From STC-74 sp031423995 (GTDB taxonomy: Bacteria; Patescibacteriota; Gracilibacteria; BD1-5; UBA2023): DNA of 6,811 nt. Positions 6,778 to 6,811 of the stretch are shown piece after piece. Every line of letters begins with the position of its first letter. The first letter of the stretch is position 1. The notes below the pieces were generated by a model. That model did no database searches and had not been told where the DNA came from. It saw only the letters and a list, made by a program, of their open reading frames with translations. The stretch covers positions 1-6,811 of the forward strand of contig JANPGO010000035.1 in the NCBI GenBank assembly GCA_031423995.1, in the 5' to 3' direction. A program made the translations under genes and the position numbers.

Positions 6778-6810
6778 AGTATACTGATCCTATATTAAGA
6801 GCAAATTAAA
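6778..6810 (-). promoter_or_regulatory. Promoter of the regulator-kinase operon with direct-repeat operator
   Basis: On the minus strand, TTTAAT (6805-6810), five bases, CTTAAT (6794-6799), ten bases, then TATACT (6778-6783). The half-sites and spacing match the msrAB promoter exactly (same -10 hexamer, same 5- and 10-base spacers). A start about seven bases beyond the -10 falls near 6771, right at the ATG at 6770, so the mRNA may be leaderless or nearly so. The site lies at the window edge; more of it may lie beyond. Confidence 0.7.
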
Positions 6811-6811
6811 A

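Overview
Every gene in this window lies on the minus strand. They only become full length when TGA is read as glycine (genetic code 25), with TAA or TAG as the real stops. I count about 36 in-frame TGA codons, many at invariant glycines of well-known families. Code 25 points to the Candidate Phyla Radiation lineages Absconditabacteria (SR1) or Gracilibacteria (BD1-5). CGA and CGG are used freely and sit at conserved arginines. That fits an ordinary arginine assignment and slightly favours a lineage that has not lost or reassigned those codons. Read with the standard code the window looks like a set of short broken fragments; read with code 25 it is almost fully coding.

In transcription order, from the right end leftwards: an OmpR/PhoB-type response regulator (6090-6770) and its membrane histidine kinase (4816-6087); a small secreted protein that is about one fifth methionine (4344-4730); a DipZ-type CcdA-thioredoxin fusion (2488-4326); a methionine-rich lipoprotein with a C-terminal CPTC thioredoxin domain (1826-2413); a perfect 12-bp-stem terminator (1784-1812); a membrane-anchored MsrA-MsrB fusion (535-1722); and the N-terminal part of a class I FAD/NAD(P) disulfide reductase, cut by the window edge (1-519).

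The genes fit one pathway: electrons pass through the membrane by the CcdA domain of DipZ, to extracytoplasmic thioredoxin domains, and then to a surface MsrAB that repairs oxidised methionine. The two methionine-rich proteins could be sacrificial oxidant scavengers that MsrAB recycles. A copper(I)-binding role for these proteins is the main alternative.

Three promoters, those of the regulator, the Met-rich gene and msrAB, carry the same 17-bp direct repeat (ATTAAG-N5-ATTAA[A/G] on the plus strand), 9-10 bp from a -10-like hexamer. This is the layout expected for activation by an OmpR/PhoB-type regulator. It ties the modules into a probable autoregulated regulon. The one for the Met-rich gene is embedded in the last codons of the kinase gene. 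No RNA genes, CRISPR arrays or mobile elements were seen, and no gene-free stretch exceeds about 105 bases.
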